A stretch of DNA of 64,000 bases. Source: Spirochaetia bacterium. Lineage in GTDB: Bacteria; Spirochaetota; Spirochaetia; Treponematales; Rectinemataceae. The DNA lies in the NCBI GenBank assembly GCA_029975555.1, contig JARKOY010000079.1:1-64000 (forward strand). The letters run 5' to 3'. A program made the translations under genes and the position numbers. Positions 51,137-59,715 of the stretch are shown piece after piece (within the stretch, counting starts at the first letter, position 1; each line of letters begins with the position of its first letter). The notes below the pieces were generated by a model. It saw nothing but the letters and a program-made list of their open reading frames with translations. It was not told the DNA's origin and did no database searches.

Positions 51137-51904
51137 GTGTCCAAGAAATCAGCCAAAAATCAGAGTTTTGCCTTCTCTTCGATCATGGGCGGGGCGATCC
51201 TCGCCGCAATGCTTCTCATGGCCACCTCGTGTTCCGGAAACCTCGACGCCACCCTGAGAGGGGACGGCTCTGTCCGCGCGGCGGTCCGGCTCAATGTTCC
51301 CGAAGCACTGAGCGGACGGGTGCGACAGTTCGTAGGCCTCGGCTCGCGCGAGCCACTCTTCAGCCCCGAGGCGGTGAGGAATCAGTTTGTGGGGCGCACG
51401 AGCATCAATCTCGTCGACGTATCTTCACCCACTCCCGACATCCTCACTTCCGTGGTCTGGGTGCAGAACATCGACTCGCTCATCGCGGACACAAGCCTCG
51501 TGCCCCAAGGCATGATTCAATACAGAAAAATATCTGCGCAAGGCACGGCACCCGCAATGCGCGAACTCTCGGTGAAGCTCTCGAGAGACAATGCGCCCTA
51601 CATGCTCAAACTCTTTCCGGGCATCGACAGGCGCATCATCGACAGCCTCAGCCCGCCGGCGCTCGAGCCCGACCCTGTCTCGGCCGACGAATATCGGCTC
51701 AACCTCGAACAGGTCATCATAGGAAAGAAAAATATGCCCGCCTTCGACGCCTGTTCAGTCGAGATCGCGATCACCGTGCCGAAGGCGATTGTGTCGGCAT
51801 CGGGGGGCAGCTTCTCGGGACCGGTCTTCCGCGCGAAGCTGCCGCTCTTCGGCCTGCTGACGCTGGAAAAGCCGATCACGTTTTCGATGCGCTGGCCGGA
51901 GTAG
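51137..51904 (+). CDS. Putative lipoprotein
   Basis: A 255-residue protein. A basic N-terminus and a hydrophobic stretch end in the lipobox LLMATSC, so it should be lipid-modified at that Cys and exported. The mature part has no motif I recognise; it appears mixed alpha/beta with two hydrophobic strands at the C-terminus (FRAKLPLFGLLTLEKPITFSMRWPE). GTG 51137, with GGAG upstream, begins 13 nt after the cyclase-like gene. The track start at 51065 lies inside that gene. Co-transcription with the cyclase-like gene is likely. Confidence 0.75.
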   Translation: MSKKSAKNQSFAFSSIMGGAILAAMLLMATSCSGNLDATLRGDGSVRAAVRLNVPEALSGRVRQFVGLGSREPLFSPEAVRNQFVGRTSINLVDVSSPTPDILTSVVWVQNIDSLIADTSLVPQGMIQYRKISAQGTAPAMRELSVKLSRDNAPYMLKLFPGIDRRIIDSLSPPALEPDPVSADEYRLNLEQVIIGKKNMPAFDACSVEIAITVPKAIVSASGGSFSGPVFRAKLPLFGLLTLEKPITFSMRWPE

Positions 51905-52057
51905 CGAAGGAAGTCGGTACAATTCAGCCGGCGGGCTCGATGGGGCGCGGCGCTCGGCCGGGGTGCACAATGAGGCACGCTCGGCGGCGTGCATCCTTTG
52001 GCCGGGCCACCGGTTTTTCCTGGCGCGGCCTTCTCTGTGCCCGCGCCTGTGGCAAAA

Positions 52058-53026
52058 TCAATCGGCCGCCGGACGTGCCGAATGCCGCCCCTTGTACACG
52101 CTCCAAGCCCTTCCCGCGTGAAAGGATCGCCTGATCTCTTCAAAAAGCGCCCGCGCCGCGCCGCGCGGGTACCATTGCGCCAAAAAACCGAGGAGCGGCG
52201 CGAGCCCCGGAATCTCCGAAGAGAGCGCAGCGCCGCACATCGTCTCGTCGGTATCGGCGTCCGGCCGCGGCGGCACAGGGAGGGCATCTTGCCCCAATTC
52301 TCGTCCGGGCCCAAGCGCTTCCCAAGCCCGAAGCATTGCGGCGAGGCCGGACCTCATGTCGGCGACAAGGCGTCCCTCTTCGATCTCCAGCGTCGATGCC
52401 CTGCGCCCGATGTGCTCGGGCACATGGGCGTCCGAGCCTGATATCACGCAGTGCCGCCCGCAGAGTGCTGCGTCGGGGTCGGCGCTCATGGCCTCCACTG
52501 CGTCGTATTCGCCCTCTGGCAGGAATCCGAGCTGGCTGTAGACCGAAAACTGCGGGCGGTCGACGTGCGCCGGAATGACGAGGGCGCCTGCCTCCGCCGC
52601 GAGCTCCGCGAAAAAACTGAAGGACTGCCGCAGCGCGTTTCCGTACCAGACCGTGGGCATGGCGAGAATGTGCTCTTCGAGGTCGACCACGACTTGGTCT
52701 CCGAACTGACCTGGCGCTACTTCCATTTGGGGCAGATACGGAAACACCCTGTCGCTGAAGGCCAGAGCCGAAAGCGGATCGGGAAAGATGGCGAGAAGGT
52801 GCGCCTCTTCGAAGGGGTTTATCTCGAGGCCGAACAGGGGGATGAGCCCGGCGCGCGCGCAGGCGATTGCGAAGGCGGGTGCATTGAGCGCGCTGTTGTG
52901 GTCGGTGAGGGCGAAGAGGTCGAGGCCTTTGCGCGCGGCGCGCGCGGCCATGGCCGAAGGAGAATTCTCGAGGCTGGCGCAGGGACTGAGGCAGGAATGA
53001 TTGTGAAAATCGAAGGTCAAAATCAT
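52058..53026 (-). CDS. PHP-domain metal-dependent phosphoesterase
   Basis: A 322-residue PHP-domain protein. The first metal motif is FDFHNHSCLSPC (an HxH variant), LFALTDHNSA gives the TDH motif, LFGLEINPF the Glu, ALVIPAHVDRP the His and ISGSDAHVPEHIG the final Asp-His. The complete set suggests an active trinuclear phosphoesterase; the substrate (nucleotide, histidinol-type or other phosphate) is unknown. The C-terminal 100 residues are Ala/Pro/Arg-rich and poorly conserved. Just downstream of the DRTGG protein, 12 nt apart, so in one operon. Confidence 0.85.
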   Translation of the reverse strand: MILTFDFHNHSCLSPCASLENSPSAMAARAARKGLDLFALTDHNSALNAPAFAIACARAGLIPLFGLEINPFEEAHLLAIFPDPLSALAFSDRVFPYLPQMEVAPGQFGDQVVVDLEEHILAMPTVWYGNALRQSFSFFAELAAEAGALVIPAHVDRPQFSVYSQLGFLPEGEYDAVEAMSADPDAALCGRHCVISGSDAHVPEHIGRRASTLEIEEGRLVADMRSGLAAMLRAWEALGPGRELGQDALPVPPRPDADTDETMCGAALSSEIPGLAPLLGFLAQWYPRGAARALFEEIRRSFHAGRAWSVYKGRHSARPAAD

Positions 53027-53038
53027 GGCCCGGCCGGA

Positions 53039-53389
53039 CTACGCCCGCACGGAGTTCGCAGAGTGCAAGGCCTGCCAGAGCCGGCCCGACACCTCGAATT
53101 GGCTGAGCGCGGTTCTTACTACGCCGATCCGCGCCTGTGCGGCCGCCTCGATCATGTCATCGACGACCGGCCGACTGTTGCAGAGAATGATGAGCGATAT
53201 GTCGACGACCGTAGCTACTGCGACGGTATTCTTGTGCGCCTGAATGGTGACGAGCACCGATGAGTCTCTGCCATGTGCGAGCACATCGGAAAGAAGGTCC
53301 GAAGTATAGATGCCCTTTACCTCGACATCGTCAAAATCCCCCTGAAGTACCTCGACGGGGATCAGTTCGGAGATATTTTTGGTCGTCAT
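53039..53389 (-). CDS. DRTGG domain protein
   Basis: A 116-residue protein consisting of one DRTGG-like domain: VKGIYTSDLLSDVLAHGRDSSVLVTIQAHKNTVAVATVVDISLIILCNSRPVVDDMIEAAAQARIGVVRT. DRTGG domains are nucleotide- or small-ligand-sensing modules related to the N-terminus of HPr kinase. Small stand-alone versions commonly accompany PHP and anti-sigma/hydrogenase genes in clostridia and spirochaetes. AGGAGTGAGG is the ribosome-binding site, immediately preceded by a strong 14-bp stem-loop. Confidence 0.85.
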   Translation of the reverse strand: MTTKNISELIPVEVLQGDFDDVEVKGIYTSDLLSDVLAHGRDSSVLVTIQAHKNTVAVATVVDISLIILCNSRPVVDDMIEAAAQARIGVVRTALSQFEVSGRLWQALHSANSVRA

Positions 53390-53407
53390 GAGCCCTCACT
53401 CCTTTTT

Positions 53408-53455
53408 CCGAGGCCAGCATGCGTCATGCTGGCCTCGGCGATTGCTTGCAGTATA
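53408..53455 (-). promoter_or_regulatory. 5'-terminal stem-loop and -10 element of the DRTGG/PHP operon
   Basis: CCGAGGCCAGCATG/CATGCTGGCCTCGG (arms 53408-53421 and 53425-53438, loop 3 nt) is a perfect 14-bp hairpin. On the minus strand a TATACT -10 (53455-53450) would start RNA within a few bases of the hairpin, which ends just before AAAAAGGAG. It therefore probably caps the mRNA 5' end. No U-run, so not a terminator. Confidence 0.6.
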
Positions 53456-53555
53456 GCGGTCATGTGTGATTCAATAAAGACGGAACGATTGGAGGGCGCG
53501 ACGGACGCTATCGCCCAAAAAAAATGCGCCGAATTTTCAACAATAAGGCAGACCC

Positions 53556-54353
53556 ATGATCGAACTGCGCAACATTTCTAAAACCTACGCGAGAAGCGGC
53601 ACAAAGGCCGTCGATTCCCTCACGCTTCGAATCCCCGACGGCGTCATCTATGGATTTCTCGGCCCGAACGGAGCGGGAAAGACGACGACGATACGCATCA
53701 TGACGGGCGCGATTGCCGCAGACACAGGCAGCGTGCTCATCGACGGCATCGACCTCGACAAAAACCCCATCGACGCCAAACGGCGGTTCGGCCTCGTGCC
53801 CGACACGCCCGATATGTTCAGCAGGCTCAGGGCGTACGAATACCTAAACTTCGTCGCGGACGTGTACAGAGTCCCTTCCGCGGAGAGAGCTTCGGCCATC
53901 GAAAAGCTCGCCGCACGCTTCGAGCTCAGCGACGTGCTCAAATCGCCCATCGGCAGCATGAGCCGTGGCATGCGCATGAAGCTCAATCTCATCGCGAGCC
54001 TCATCCCTGCCCCCCACAACTGGATCCTCGACGAACCGATCGTAGGGCTCGATCCCCATTCGGCCTTCGCGCTCAAAGAACTCATGCGGAAACACGCGGC
54101 AGCAGGCGGGACAGTCTTCTTTTCCACCCACGTCATGGAAGTGGCCGAGCGGCTCTGTGACGAGCTTGCGATCATCAACAGAGGAAAACTGATTTTTACG
54201 GGCAACCTCGAGGCCCTGAGGGAACTCCGCGAATCGCGCGGCGCCAAGGCGGGCACTGGTGAGGCGAATGCCCCTGCGGCCGAAGCGAGCGAAGAGAGCC
54301 TCGAGGCACTCTTCCTCGCTCTCGTGGAAGACAGCGAGGAACCCATGCCATGA
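53556..54353 (+). CDS. ABC transporter ATP-binding protein (exporter type)
   Basis: 265 residues. Walker A FLGPNGAGKTTTIRIM, signature-like MSRGMRMKLNLIASL, Walker B NWILDEPIVGLDPHS and H-loop FSTHVMEVAERL. It belongs to the DrrA/CcmA-like ABC-2 exporter ATPases. The C-terminal 25 residues are Ala/Glu-rich. Translationally coupled to the following permease (ATGA overlap). Substrate unknown. Confidence 0.9.
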   Translation: MIELRNISKTYARSGTKAVDSLTLRIPDGVIYGFLGPNGAGKTTTIRIMTGAIAADTGSVLIDGIDLDKNPIDAKRRFGLVPDTPDMFSRLRAYEYLNFVADVYRVPSAERASAIEKLAARFELSDVLKSPIGSMSRGMRMKLNLIASLIPAPHNWILDEPIVGLDPHSAFALKELMRKHAAAGGTVFFSTHVMEVAERLCDELAIINRGKLIFTGNLEALRELRESRGAKAGTGEANAPAAEASEESLEALFLALVEDSEEPMP

Positions 54354-56035
54354 GCGAGCGCACTATGTCGCCATTCATGGCGCTTCTGGTCATAAATCTC
54401 AAATCGGTGTTCTCTTTCCACGTGCCGGACAAAAAGGAGCTGGCCTCTCCAAGAGCGCTCCTCAAAACCTTCGGCTGGATTGTGCTCGCGATCTTCCTTC
54501 TCGCCGACTTCGGTGCTCTGTTCGCGATGATGGACATCGGCATATACGACGCGCTCGAGCCCCTCGGCATGCAGTCGCTCATGCTCCTGTATGCGACAGT
54601 GACCTCGTCGGTCCTCGTCTTTCTCTTCGCGTTCATCACTGCCCTTTCGCTTTTTTCGAGCGCGCAGTACGAGGCACTCTTCCTCACCATGCCGTTCAAG
54701 CCAACTTCTCTGCTGATCGGAAGAATGGCGACGGTCTATGCGATCGAAGCGCCCATGGCCTTTCTGGTGATGGGCATCGCTTCGGCAGTCTACGGGATCA
54801 AGGGCCACCCCAGGCTCGATTTTTACTTCTATATGCTCTTCAACGCGCTCGCCATGCCCCTTGCGCCGCTTGCAATCTCCTATGCGGTGCTCGTGCCGCT
54901 CATGAGCGCCTCGCGGTGGCTCCGCAGAAAGAATGCGCTTCTGTATATAGGGGGATTCGTGGGATTGGCCATCGCGCTCGGATTCAACTACTACCTCCAG
55001 ACAATGCTGGCCCGCGTCAAAGATCCGGCGCTGCTTCAAAAAATGTTCGTGCAAAACCAGCTGAACATCGCGAAGCTTGCAGATTGGTGGCCGCCCGCGT
55101 GGCTCACGATGCAGGCGATTATCAAGAGCTCCGCGCTCGCTGCCATCGCCGCAACCCTCGCGAACCTCGGTCTGGGCGTCGCCCTGGCGGCGGCAGTGGC
55201 CTTCCTCTTCGGCAGAAAATATGCAAGGATCCTCGCGAGCTTCGGCGAGACGCATGCAGTTAAAGGAAGGCTCAACCAGGTCCAGATCGGTTCCCTCTTC
55301 AGGGCGCATCCGGTCTTCTTCTCCCTTGTCCAGCGCGAACTGCGGCTCATGAACCGCGAACCGGTGTATCTTTTGAACGGACCCTTCGTGATCCTGCTGC
55401 TTCCTGTCATTTTCGCGCTCACCTTCATTGCACAGGGCGACGAAATGCGCAATGCAGTGGCCCAGATCCGCCCTTATCTGACGGGTCCGGCCGAGTACCT
55501 CATCCCTGCGGGCTTGGGAATATTCCTCGCCACCGCGACGAGCATCGCCTGCACCGCCTTCTCTCGCGACGCGAAATCGCTGTCCTTTCTGAAGTCGCTG
55601 CCCTTGAAACCGCACCACATCATCGCGGCGAAGCTTGCGCACGCGCTCATATTCGCGGTTCTGGGCATCGCGCTCGGCACGGTCGGCGGGGCCATCATGC
55701 TCAGAACCGACGCCCTGGACACAATTGTCGCGCTTCTGCTTTCCATATTCGGCGCGCTCGCGCTCAACATGGCAGGACTCGTGCTCGACACGTTCTGGCC
55801 GCGGCTTTCGTGGGAAAACCCGATGTCCGCACTCAAGCGCAATCCAAACGCGATGATCGCGATTCTCGGCTCTATGGGGCTGATCGCAGGACTCGGCGCT
55901 TTGGCAGCATCCTTGCCCTCGGCAAAATACACTTTCGCCGTTTTGTATGGCACAGCATTCGTGGCCGCGTGTGTCTCGCTCGGCCTCTTGCTGTTCCGCG
56001 CCGGGCCCAAAAAACTGCGCCAAATGGAGCCTTAG
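54350..56035 (+). CDS. ABC exporter permease (putative ABC_tran_2/ABC-exporter family)
   Basis: A 561-residue membrane protein with about twelve hydrophobic segments in two halves, split by a cytoplasmic stretch (around KYARILASFGETHAVKGRLNQVQIGSLFRAHPVFFSLVQRELRLMNREPVYLLNGP). This is the layout of large putative ABC exporter permeases in Firmicutes and spirochaetes. FSSAQYEALFLTMPFKPTSLLIGRM and SRDAKSLSFLKSLPLKPHHIIAAKLAHALIF are paired repeats suggesting internal duplication. Partner of the preceding ATPase. The stop overlaps the convergent resolvase-like gene by 4 nt. Confidence 0.85.
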   Translation: MSERTMSPFMALLVINLKSVFSFHVPDKKELASPRALLKTFGWIVLAIFLLADFGALFAMMDIGIYDALEPLGMQSLMLLYATVTSSVLVFLFAFITALSLFSSAQYEALFLTMPFKPTSLLIGRMATVYAIEAPMAFLVMGIASAVYGIKGHPRLDFYFYMLFNALAMPLAPLAISYAVLVPLMSASRWLRRKNALLYIGGFVGLAIALGFNYYLQTMLARVKDPALLQKMFVQNQLNIAKLADWWPPAWLTMQAIIKSSALAAIAATLANLGLGVALAAAVAFLFGRKYARILASFGETHAVKGRLNQVQIGSLFRAHPVFFSLVQRELRLMNREPVYLLNGPFVILLLPVIFALTFIAQGDEMRNAVAQIRPYLTGPAEYLIPAGLGIFLATATSIACTAFSRDAKSLSFLKSLPLKPHHIIAAKLAHALIFAVLGIALGTVGGAIMLRTDALDTIVALLLSIFGALALNMAGLVLDTFWPRLSWENPMSALKRNPNAMIAILGSMGLIAGLGALAASLPSAKYTFAVLYGTAFVAACVSLGLLLFRAGPKKLRQMEP

Positions 56036-56508
56036 GCTTCCTCTTCGATCCGGTATTCGACCCAGCGCACTCGCCCCTGGACGATCGCGTCGCGGACGCT
56101 CCGCTCTACTGAACTCAGGGACGAACGCCCTGTTTTGACTTCTATGAACACGATTTCGCGCACCGCGCCTTCGTCAGCACCGCAAAATGCCACAAAATCC
56201 ACAGGCTTGCCGACAAACCGGGCGTCTGAAGGGTTGACCGGAAAATCCGGCAGCCACGGCGCGATCTGTTCCGATATCTGTCCCGAGAGTACCGACCTCG
56301 ATCGCTCCACCGCATCTTTCCTGGCCAACTCGACCCGCTCACGCTCGGTGAGCTCCGCTTCAAGTCGCCCCTGATTTTTTCCGGCTCTATATGCCAGCAC
56401 CCCGGCAATACAAACCACCGCCACAAGGACAACCACCACAGCCAAGAGCCACGGCGCAAACGGCGACGGCTGCGCCAGCATTCCAAAACTGTTCATATGT
56501 TCAAGCAT
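56032..56508 (-). CDS. Holliday junction resolvase-like endonuclease-related protein
   Basis: 158 residues. An N-terminal membrane helix (WLLAVVVVLVAVVCIAGVLAY) is followed by a coiled, charged segment and a nuclease-like domain: LPDFPVNPSDARFVGKPVDFVAFCG, then REIVFIEVKTGRSSLSSVERSVRDAIVQGRVRWVEYRI. The D...E-x-K pattern (PVDFVAF / FIEVKTG) is the restriction-endonuclease-fold active site. The family is annotated as endonuclease related to archaeal Holliday resolvase. Membrane anchoring is odd for a DNA enzyme. AAGG precedes ATG 56508. Confidence 0.85.
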   Translation of the reverse strand: MLEHMNSFGMLAQPSPFAPWLLAVVVVLVAVVCIAGVLAYRAGKNQGRLEAELTERERVELARKDAVERSRSVLSGQISEQIAPWLPDFPVNPSDARFVGKPVDFVAFCGADEGAVREIVFIEVKTGRSSLSSVERSVRDAIVQGRVRWVEYRIEEEA

Positions 56509-56655
56509 AAACGCTGCCTTCTTTTAAGAAAAGCCGCCGATGCCGGTGCGCCGCGCCGATTTCATGTGCGCTGGGAGTTTGCAACAGTGAATCCGAACGT
56601 ATATGATGAAATAAAGATACGACTATCGTAGCGCATCCAAATAGGAGGGCTAAAA

Positions 56656-56988
56656 ATGCGTATTTTCTACGTGATCCTTTTGATCGTCCTGGTCATCGCC
56701 GCGGTAGTGTTTGCAGTGCAGAACAGCGCGCCCATCACCGTCACCTTCCTAGGCCTGTCTGCGAACGCATCCATGTCCATCGTGCTCGTCATTACCTTTG
56801 CGGCAGGGATACTGCTCGGCATGTCCCTGCTGCTCCCCTCGGTGTGGAAGCGGATGCGGGCGCTTTCGTCCCTAAAGAAACAAGCGCGCGAAAGCAGCTC
56901 CGCAGAGACGCAGCCCCCGTCTCCGACCGAAGCCCCCACGGATAAAAAAGCCCCTCAGGAGAAACCGCCGGCCGACCGCGCACCATGA
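56656..56988 (+). CDS. LapA family membrane protein (DUF1049)
   Basis: 110 residues with two helices, IFYVILLIVLVIAAVVFAVQNSAPITVTFLGLS and SIVLVITFAAGILLGMSLLLPSVWKRMRAL, then a hydrophilic Pro/Lys tail. AVQN...PV-x-FLG between the helices is the LapA signature. LapA proteins act with LapB to assemble envelope components in Gram-negatives; elsewhere the role is unclear. GGAGGGC precedes the ATG. Monocistronic, with a hairpin after the stop. Confidence 0.85.
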   Translation: MRIFYVILLIVLVIAAVVFAVQNSAPITVTFLGLSANASMSIVLVITFAAGILLGMSLLLPSVWKRMRALSSLKKQARESSSAETQPPSPTEAPTDKKAPQEKPPADRAP

Positions 56989-57002
56989 CCGCACAAAGAC
57001 GC

Positions 57003-57042
57003 AAAAAAGAGGCTGCCTGAGCCATAGACCTCAGGCAGCCTC
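57003..57042. terminator. Bidirectional hairpin terminator
   Basis: The perfect 13-bp stem GAGGCTGCCTGAG/CTCAGGCAGCCTC (57009-57042) has an 8-nt loop. On the minus strand it is followed by TTTTTTGC, a good terminator for the DUF2892 gene; the plus-strand U-run is weak. Confidence 0.75.
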
Positions 57043-57083
57043 TTGAAGACCCGGATCCCCTGTGCATGAGTCCGAGCGCGGCA

Positions 57084-57320
57084 CTACTTGGTTTCTTTGT
57101 CTTTGCTCGGCTCTTTGTCTTTGGTGGGGCAGGTAGAAATGCCGAGCACCTTGTAGACAGGGCAGAAGGAAATCGCGCTCGTAATGGCAAGGATTACCGC
57201 GATAATTCCAAGAATCCAGCCCCAGGCCCCATGCAAAACGCCGGTCAAGATGAGAATCGCGATTACAATTGCAACAATGAGGCGAATCGTCTTGTCGTTC
57301 TTTCCAACATTCTTTGCCAT
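57084..57320 (-). CDS. DUF2892 family membrane protein
   Basis: A 78-residue protein with two helices (IRLIVAIVIAILILTGVLHG and WGWILGIIAVILAITSAISFCPVYKVLGIST). MAKNVGKNDKTIRLIVA and CPVYKVLGISTC are the DUF2892 hallmarks, a domain also found fused to rhodaneses (YgaP), so a sulfur-related role is possible for the Cys pair. GGAGG precedes ATG 57320. The charged tail is a repeated KDKEPSKDKETK. Confidence 0.9.
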   Translation of the reverse strand: MAKNVGKNDKTIRLIVAIVIAILILTGVLHGAWGWILGIIAVILAITSAISFCPVYKVLGISTCPTKDKEPSKDKETK

Positions 57321-57401
57321 TGTATTCCTCCGCGAACATCTAAGATATTACTTTTCAAAATATACAAAAAAATCACCAAATTTCAAAATTTGCCGGCCTC
57401 T

Positions 57402-57430
57402 GGGACAAAGGGCCGCGCTCCCATTATACT
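57402..57430 (+). promoter_or_regulatory. Promoter of ygiQ, probably giving a leaderless mRNA
   Basis: GGGACA (57402-57407), a 17-nt spacer and TATACT (57425-57430). The ATG is only 8 nt beyond the -10, and no ribosome-binding site is visible, so transcription should start at or within a base or two of the start codon. Confidence 0.55.
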
Positions 57431-57438
57431 GAATCAAT

Positions 57439-59364
57439 ATGGATTTTCTCGTAGCCTCGCCGCAGGACCTGCGCCGCAGAAACTGGAGACCTGGCAGCCT
57501 GGACGCCGTCATCGTCACAGGCGACGCCTACGTCGATCATCCGTCGTTTGGAACCGCACTGATAGGCAGGCTCCTCGAGGCGCACGGGTACCGCGTCGGA
57601 ATCTTGAGTCGCCCCGATCCGGACGATCCGGAAGTATTTCGCATGTTCGGAAGGCCGAGGCTCGCCTTCCTCGTCACCGCAGGCGCCCTCGATTCGATGG
57701 TCTGTTCATATACTGCGAACAAAAAACCGCGGGCAGCAGACGAATTCGCCCCGGGCGGAGACCGCTCACTCTGCATGGCGGCGGACGGAACGATCGGCAA
57801 GAGCAGACTCGGTCGCATCAACGCGCGCCCAGACCGCGCGACGATTGTGTACTCAACCTTGTGCAGACAGGCCTACAAGGGAGTGCCGGTCATCCTCGGC
57901 GGAATCGAGGCCTCCCTGCGGCGTCTCGCCCACTACGACTACTGGTCCGACACGGTGCGCCGTTCGGTACTCCTCGACGCGAAGGCGGACCTGCTCATCT
58001 ACGGCATGGGGGAGCGGCAGATTCTGGAGACGATGTGGCGGCTCAAGGCTGCCGCCGAAGCGGGGCAAAAGCCCGATCTCCGGGGCATCAGAGGCACAGT
58101 CTGGGCGGTCCACGCATCGCGCCTGGTGGAAGCCGAACTCGACGGATCCAAGGCCGCCGTCACAGCAGCCGCGTCGAAAGGCGCAGGCGCCGCCAGCGCA
58201 CTGATGCTCCCTTCCTACGACACGATACGGCCAGACACTGAAGAAGGTCGCCGAGCCTTTGCGGCGTCGTTCAGAATTCAGTACTACAATACGGACCCAT
58301 GGACGGCAAAACGGCTCATCGAGCCATGCGGCGACCGATTCGTCGTTCAAGAACCTCCTGAGTTTCCTCTTCCCCGCGAGGAGCTCGACGAAGTCTACGC
58401 CCTTCCATTTCGCCGCGAGTGGCACCCTATGTACCACCAGTTTGGCGGCGTGCCGGCCCTCGCCGAGGTAAAATTTTCGCTCGTATCCTCGCGAGGCTGC
58501 TTCGGCGGCTGCTCATTCTGCGCCCTCACTTTTCACGAGGGCCGCGTCGTCACCTCGCGCAGCATCGAGTCCATCGTCCATGAAGCCAGAAAACTCACCC
58601 AAATGCCCGACTTCAAAGGCTACATCCACGACGTCGGAGGCCCCACCGCCAACTTCCGCGCCCCCGCATGCGAGAAAATGGCCAAACACGGTGCCTGCGG
58701 CGACCGGCGCTGTTTGGCCCCACGCCCCTGCCCAAACCTCGACGTCGATCACCGCGAATACCGCGAACTGTTGCGGCGGCTGCGGAGTCTGCCCGGCGTC
58801 AAACGCGTGTTCATACGCTCCGGCATCCGTTACGACTACCTCATGCTCGACGAGGACCGAGGCTTTTTCAGCGATCTGATCCAGTACCACATCTCGGGTC
58901 AGCTCAAAGTCGCCCCCGAACACGCCTCGAGCAGCGTCCTCGAGCTCATGGGCAAGCCCCCGCTCGAAACCTTCAACCGCTTCGCCGAAGAGTATTTCCG
59001 CCTCAGCGAGAAATTCGGCAAAAAACAATACCTGATCCCCTATTTCATCTCCGGGCACCCCGGCTCCACGCTGAAGGACGCCCTCGAACTTGCGCTCTAC
59101 CTCAAGCGCTTCGGCTTCGTGCCCGATCAGGTCCAGGATTTTTACCCAACCCCCGGCACGCTCTCCATCGCCATGTGGAGAACCCGCATGAACCCCCTCG
59201 ACGGCACACCGGTCTACATACCGCGCAGCGCAAAAGAACGGGCGCTCCAGCGAGCTCTTCTCCAGTTTTCGAAACCACAAAACCGCGCCGCCGTGCGGGA
59301 GGCACTCCAACTCCTGGGGCGGACGGACTTAATCGGAAAAGGGAAAGACTGCCTTATTATATAA
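57439..59364 (+). CDS. YgiQ family radical SAM protein
   Basis: A 641-residue radical SAM protein of the UPF0313/YgiQ family. The N-terminal part (DAVIVTGDAYVDHPSFGTALIGRLLEAHGYRVGILSRPD) is a cobalamin-binding-like Rossmann fold. The SAM cluster motif is CFGGCSFCALTFHEGR. FKGYIHDVGGPTANF and later Cys (CGDRRCLAPRPCPNL) are family-specific, and the region KRFGFVPDQVQDFYPTPGTLSIAMWRT closes the barrel. Function is still unknown in general. No ribosome-binding site precedes ATG 57439, consistent with leaderless translation. Confidence 0.92.
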   Translation: MDFLVASPQDLRRRNWRPGSLDAVIVTGDAYVDHPSFGTALIGRLLEAHGYRVGILSRPDPDDPEVFRMFGRPRLAFLVTAGALDSMVCSYTANKKPRAADEFAPGGDRSLCMAADGTIGKSRLGRINARPDRATIVYSTLCRQAYKGVPVILGGIEASLRRLAHYDYWSDTVRRSVLLDAKADLLIYGMGERQILETMWRLKAAAEAGQKPDLRGIRGTVWAVHASRLVEAELDGSKAAVTAAASKGAGAASALMLPSYDTIRPDTEEGRRAFAASFRIQYYNTDPWTAKRLIEPCGDRFVVQEPPEFPLPREELDEVYALPFRREWHPMYHQFGGVPALAEVKFSLVSSRGCFGGCSFCALTFHEGRVVTSRSIESIVHEARKLTQMPDFKGYIHDVGGPTANFRAPACEKMAKHGACGDRRCLAPRPCPNLDVDHREYRELLRRLRSLPGVKRVFIRSGIRYDYLMLDEDRGFFSDLIQYHISGQLKVAPEHASSSVLELMGKPPLETFNRFAEEYFRLSEKFGKKQYLIPYFISGHPGSTLKDALELALYLKRFGFVPDQVQDFYPTPGTLSIAMWRTRMNPLDGTPVYIPRSAKERALQRALLQFSKPQNRAAVREALQLLGRTDLIGKGKDCLII

Positions 59365-59715
59365 CAGAATAATTTTACATTTTTCAACTTGACATGGTAT
59401 ATTAGGGTATTTATAATAACTTCAATTATAATAATCACATAAAAACTTTATCAAAAAGGAGGTGCACAGAGAGGGACAAGCAAGATATAACCACGATCGA
59501 CTCACAAGAGCCGGAGGGAAGTCTTTATGTATTCAGAAATAGATTCGAAAAAACAATTTGCAGAGTCTCGGTATTGAAAATCACAAGAAAACACACGGAG
59601 CTGTTCAAGAAGTTAGACATCCCCTTTCCTCTTGGCATATTTCTTTGAGATTCAGGATGTGTGGCTGCCATAAAAAGATTTTCAATCTCTCTGCAAAAAC
59701 GATGAGGAGGGAAAA
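59365..59715 (+). other. Long leader region of the lipoprotein/subtilase operon
   Basis: A 351-bp region with a consensus promoter at its left end and therefore a 5' leader of about 290 nt. It contains AGGAGG at 59459-59464, followed by no usable start codon, and a 16-codon ORF (MYSEIDSKKQFAESRY, 59527-59577) behind GGAGGGAAG. I recognise no known riboswitch class. Confidence 0.5.
59389..59417 (+). promoter_or_regulatory. Consensus sigma-70 promoter
   Basis: TTGACA (59389-59394), a 17-nt spacer and TATAAT (59412-59417) are both exact consensus hexamers at ideal spacing, so strong constitutive or repressible transcription is expected. It serves the lipoprotein and subtilase genes. Confidence 0.8.

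Noticed and set aside
53408-53438. Strong hairpin read as an intrinsic terminator
   Set aside because: No U-run follows on either strand in the needed direction, and it lies between divergent genes; better explained as a 5' leader structure.
53648-56023. 791-aa minus-strand ORF opposite the ABC exporter pair
   Set aside because: Antisense shadow; Arg/Glu/His-rich without motifs, while the plus frames have Walker motifs and membrane helices.
59455-59520. Possible riboswitch in the lipoprotein leader
   Set aside because: I compared it by eye with the c-di-GMP, TPP, SAM and cobalamin consensus cores and found no match; kept only as an uncharacterised leader.
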